In this document: positions 25,201 to 31,200 of the stretch, one piece after another | Layout: every line of letters begins with the position of its first letter | Numbering within the stretch: position 1 is the stretch's first letter | Position numbers and translations under genes: made by a program | The notes under the pieces: model-generated | What the model saw: the letters and a program-made list of their open reading frames with translations, nothing else | Databases searched by the model: none | Told to the model about the DNA's origin: nothing | From: Branchipolynoe longqiensis | Lineage: Eukaryota; Annelida; Polychaeta; Phyllodocida; Polynoidae | Direction: 5' to 3' | Assembly: GCA_030323885.1 (NCBI GenBank) | Contig: CM059186.1 | Span: forward strand, 155,777,064 to 155,841,063 | DNA: 64,000 nucleotides

Positions 25201-28200
25201 TGAACCAGTCGTGGACTACTGGATGGAATGGAAAATAGCCCAAACGGCAAATAGGTCTATTGATCAGGATCGATAGGATGAACGACACCTCCACAGGTGG
25301 ACTCTACCGCCTGAGCTATGTCCTGATCCTGATTTTAATACTAAAGCAAGTGCAACATTGTTCAAAGCATACATCTGAGAACTCATCACCTATACTCCTG
25401 GGCATAGTCAAACACAAGAGGATATATATACTCTAATTTCTAAAGCTGGTCAATCACAGATACCAAACTAATTGCACAGACACAGTTTCAATAACAGAGT
25501 GGTGAGTGATTGGAACTCTCTACCTGAAAGTGTGGTATCAGCACCATCAGTGAACAGCTTTAAATCTCAATTGGGCAAGCAGAATGTACATATTGTAATT
25601 TGTAGAGGAAATCGAAGTCAACATCCAAATGTGGAAATGGAAGAACACTGAACATTTTTGTCAGGTGCGGTGACTGTGGTCAGAGCCTAACATAAACTAG
25701 TCAAGTCTACACGTTGACAGCACTGAGCAGGTTCTTTTTCAGGTCCAGCATTTTCAACATTACTTTGTCTTCTAAGGCCTAAGCAAAATTTATTGATGTT
25801 TCCGATTGCCGACCAACCCTGTCAGAACCCCCAGACGACGATGTCCTGTTCCTGGTATACAAATATGGCTGCTCTACATCCTGGCATTTCCAAATAACTC
25901 CTCCATATTTAACTTGAATTAAATTAAACGTGCAAAGACATGAGGTAAAGGTAAAGAAAGAAAAGTGTTGTGACACTTCCCCCCCCCCAATATTTTGGGT
26001 GAAGCAAAGCATCAGATATACAACAAATGTTAGAAGTCACCAACAGTGATACCAATTTAATGCGGCAAAGTGAATTAATTGCAGTAATATTATTTAATAT
26101 AAGAAATATTTATATTTTTACAATTTCTTCCCATGGTGACGGTGAAGAAATCTTGGCCATAAATTATCAAATAACTTTGTGCATATAATATTACAAACAT
26201 CATTCCTACCTATATTTATTGTAAAATAGGGAATATAATGTCATATCCTTTAAATTTCAGTCAATGCAAATGCTGTCAAAGTAATAAAATATAAATAATT
26301 CTAAAAGAGTTCTTTACCGTTACTTGTACATTAAAAAAAAAAATGGCCCGGGTACTGAAAGTGTTCCAATATAGCCATAAAGTGGCACATGGGCATAAAA
26401 GTACATGAAAACACTTTTTAAGCATTTGAACGCCTATTTGATACACTTTTCTGGCTTAACAGGTGCATCAAATGCCATTATTTTTTACAAGAGCTTTGTA
26501 CACATAAGCTCTTCGCAAGTACGACAATCGGACACGACAGTTATTACATAAACGGACCAGGGCCGCATTCAGGGTCCGTCTCGGAGGCGCCTCGGAGATA
26601 GATGGCCCTGACGTCACACTAGTCTGAATGGCAAAAGCAGTTTGTTGTCTCGAAAATGGGTGCCCCCATAGGCGGCGGCCATTTGCAATAGAAAAGCTGG
26701 CTGTGATTGCCTGAAACCACTGAATATGACGGCCATTTTCGAGGCAGTTTTTTGTCTCCTATCTGAAAAGGGAGGCTTCTCCGCGACGCACCCTGAACGG
26801 AAATAGGCCTAAAAGCATCACGGAGAGGTCTCCGGGGCGCGGAGACGTCTCCGCGACGCCTCCAAGACACACCCTGAACGCGGCCCAAGTATAGGTCGCT
26901 GAGACACGACCCGTACTCCGACAAGTCCTCTCCAAGCATACTTTTGCCGGTTTTCAGTTTATGCAACTACATATGTGTGTGTGTGTGGGGGGGGGGGGGG
27001 GGGGGGGAGAGTGCTGACATTGGTTACTTCTGTTGTGTTGTGTTGTATTTAGTCCAGCAGCACTGACACTTTTAGACAACCATATAAAGAAATGTTAGAA
27101 ATTGCAATCTAAAATGTTAAATATGAAGTTCAAATGTTTATTTATCATAACCAGCTACTTTTTGTGTGAATAATTGATTAAATCATGAGGATTAATAGAC
27201 TTTAAAAGTTGAATTGAGAGCTTTCTGTGGCTGACATCTTGGTTGCCATGGCTTCCCCTGTATGTGGGGAACCCCTCTAGATCATGTGATGAGGGAATCC
27301 CATCTATGATGTCATTCATATATCACAGACATAAACTCTCCTCCCACATGTTCAGCGGCATGAACTGAACAAACTAAGCAAAGGTATGTTTGCTGAGATT
27401 TTGATGCTGGATTCGTTTGTATCTGGGTGAGGTATACCCGGCGATTTTAAGGACAGAAGTAAAAAGTGCAATGAGTTGGCTAAAAAAGAATATATTGAAC
27501 GATACAAGAACCTGTCAGTAACACTTTTGAACTCATTAATGTGGAAATTAATTTTTTATTGAGTGGCCTTATAACAGAAAAGACTGAAAAGATAGAGTGG
27601 TGCTGTGTCTGTAACAAAATGAGGGTTATTTTGTTATCAATTAAAAAAAAAGAATTGTCCTAATAGCTACAGCACAGTTGTAAAGCATTGGCACTATGAC
27701 CATATTTGCTTCCTCTAGGCTACTGACTAGCACCTATTAGCATGGGGGGCGGTCAACATTTGGAAAATGTAGACAAGTTCATGGCTAGATGAATATTAAT
27801 TATGCAGGTATTGAATCCGCGAATGGACCCATGATGATAATAATAATCATAATCTGAGCCTTACATGTTTTCAAGAGACATCATGATGATGGTCCTAAAA
27901 ATGCCAGGCCTTTTTAAGATTATGCATGGCCGAATTAAAAATTAGTTGCATGTTATGTGTGTCAATGACAACGTGATAACAATATTACATTATGGAAACT
28001 TGGGTCGCGTTCAAGGTACGCTTCCGATAAATTCCTGATGTCACGCTAGTCTGAAAGAATTTAGCTGTTGGTAAGCTCAAAAATGGTGCCACCCCCCATA
28101 AGGGGCAGCCATTTGCAATGGAAAAGAGCTCTGATTGGCTGAAACCGCTGAATTCTGCGGCCATTTTCTAGGCACTTTTTGCCTCCTACCTGAAAAGGGA

Positions 28201-31200
28201 GACTGGGTCGACTCTGAGGTGTACCCTGAATGCAAATAAGCCAAAACGATCTAGCAGAGACGTCTCCGAGGCGTACCCTGAACCCGCCCCTGGGTGGTTA
28301 CTCTTACTGCATTAATAAACCAATCAAATGTCACTGTCAGTGGTTGGCCTGACCCATGCAGAGCCAGAGGTGGAGATGGCCTAGGGCTAGGATAGGCTAT
28401 TGAGTACGTTCGTAAGCAAACTACCAATGAAAATCAAAATATAATCTCATGTCTATGAACTGTGGACATCTACGTTTCTGCAAGCATATATAAATCAGTG
28501 AACTGAAGACGTAAATATTGGCATTGAGTAAAATTGACATAAGAAGTCAGGACTGAAGGTTGGTCGGATGAGTATGTCATGTAACTAACAAATAGGTATG
28601 CGAGTCAAACTCCCCAATCACCATCATAGCGAGTGCCATTTTCCTGTGACACCGATCTCCGTTTTCTAGTGGTCGACCAATTACCGCGCTCCAAATAAAT
28701 GCTTCCCGATTGGCTAAAAAATATGTTTTTGCATATGTAATGAGCATGACATCATAGAGGATTCCCCAATCTATTGGCTAATTTTCATTTTTTTCTGAAT
28801 GACAGGTTATTTCTGGCACAGGAAGTATTTCCCCCAACTGAAGAGATTTCTTTTACAGCAATCATCACCAAAATTCGCCATCAAAACAGGTATGTTCCAT
28901 AATTATAATGGAGTTCCCATTCTTTATGTATTTATTGTTGTATCTATGAAATACCATGAGGAAATTTGCATGAGAAATGTAGTAACCAGCTCGTGGAAAA
29001 GATGTTAGCAAATGGGAAAAACAAAATGGTGACTCAAGAAATACAAAAAATAGGGCATTGGATTTTCTCATAATTAGTTTTTTTCACAATATGTATGCAA
29101 TTTATAACTCCTTTAAACATATTTTGAATAACAATTGACTTAATATGCCACCTTTTGTGATGAACATGGATTTAGAGTGCCTGTTTTTACAGTATTTCAG
29201 TGACATGACCGAAATCCTGGTATCTGATTGGCTCATCAGCAATGTTTACAAAACAAATGCACTTACTGTTCTGCAATTTGCACACAAATGTATTTTGTAC
29301 ATTGTTCAAAGCAATTAATTATAATTCTTCAATATCTAGATTAATTTGGATAATATTTTACAGTATATAATTATTCCACAGCTATTTTGCGGTGCATTTC
29401 TTCAGCACTTGCTAATGCTATGATTTCATTCCAGATGAAATGAAGACATATTAAAGTTGCATAGTCTGATGGTTTTGAATTTCTGTATTTTTTTCCGACA
29501 CGCGGGGCGGGGGAGGGTCTCTCCCTTCCCTCGCATCAAACGTAATGCTTCGCATTACGACCAAAGTTGCATAGTCTGATGGTTTTGAATTTCTGTATTT
29601 TTTTCTGAGATAAATATATTAGACCGATCACTAGTAGTATCTACTTTACATTAGTTCAAAGTTACTTTTATTTTAAATGGTAAACTTTTGAGATATTTTG
29701 AGTGCAAACATGGAAAATTAGTTTTGGCAAGCATGCCAAAACTCTGACACCATATACTTCTGCAGTAACAGGTTCTGTTAAATTGACTCACTATTGCCTT
29801 CTACACAGAAACAAATGCTTAATAAGCACATCAATATCTAAGTTAGATATGTCAAATCAAAACTAAATAATTGGTTTCGTTTTGAAATTTGGCTATTTCA
29901 CCAGACTATGCAGCTTTAATCAAACAAGATTGAAGATGTCTCCCAAGAAGAGGCGAAAGGGTCTAGTCACCTTGGAGAACTTGGGGATTGCCCGTAACCA
30001 TGTGGTAGAAACGTATTCAGGAGAGAACATTGTGTCAGGGGAAGATCTTCTTAATGGGCATGTTCTTTATTTGTATCACTCTAATTAGTCAAGTATGACA
30101 AAATCAGAAAATGCTTTGAGGCTAAAATTCAGTGATTGGTTGGAACAGTATTTCAAAATCAGAATATGTAGACTTGTAGAGAGGACACTTGATAAATTTT
30201 GCAAGTTGACAAACCCAGCAGAATTCGAAACCATTACAAACATTTGTCAAGAACGATTTTCAGGTGCTTGCAGTGTACACAGCAGGCAACAACCAGTGGA
30301 AGGACCCAGTTCAAATATTGCTATCCCAGTTACTGTTGTTTCTAGCCACAACTCCCGCTCTGCTGAGGTTCCATCTAGATGTGCTAGTCTGAATAATAAA
30401 ATTTGCAGTAGTGCGAATCTTGACATTGAACTTGAAGGACTGAAAAAAGGTACAAGTCAAATTTGATTTGTTTGTTGTTATTTTACATCCTAGCAACATC
30501 TAAGGTCATATCAGGACGGGTACCGACTTGTGACAGTACGCACCCATGGTGATTTTATAGTGCTGCCCCACTGGGACATCAGGCCACCAGCACAATGACC
30601 CGATATCCCGCTCAGTCACATTATCCTGACACCACGCTAACCAGCCCTTGCCCTATCTTAATAATGCTAGGCTAGGAAGCGACAATTATCAATTTTTAAG
30701 TCATTGGTTTGACTCGACCGGGAACCAAACTCGCATACTCTCGACGCGAGGCCTGTGCTCTACCGATTCGGCCACCGCGCTCGGTAGTCAAATTTGAATA
30801 AGGTGAGTATGAAGTGCAAAGCTGCAATAAAGAAAGCTGATGAGTTGTTCACATCAATCAGGGAAGTAACCAACCAAGCTAACATGGATATCACTCAGTT
30901 GAAAGAGGAAATAAAAGACAAAGGATGACCTCAATTCTTTCTTAGAGAATGTGAATACCACACTTAAAGAACGAGTTAAAACTTTGGAAAGTGATAATAC
31001 CAGTTTTGTTGCAGCTATATTCCAAAGTGATGGTAGAACTACAACGTACTCTGTGTTGACACGTCTTATGACGCTATCATATATCAGGTACCAACCAGCA
31101 ATGTTCCAAAGCTTATTGATCAGTTTATCAAATGGACTGGTGCAAAGTTGGATCGTCTTCCACACCGAAACATGGTGAGATGATGGTTCTGGAAATGAGG

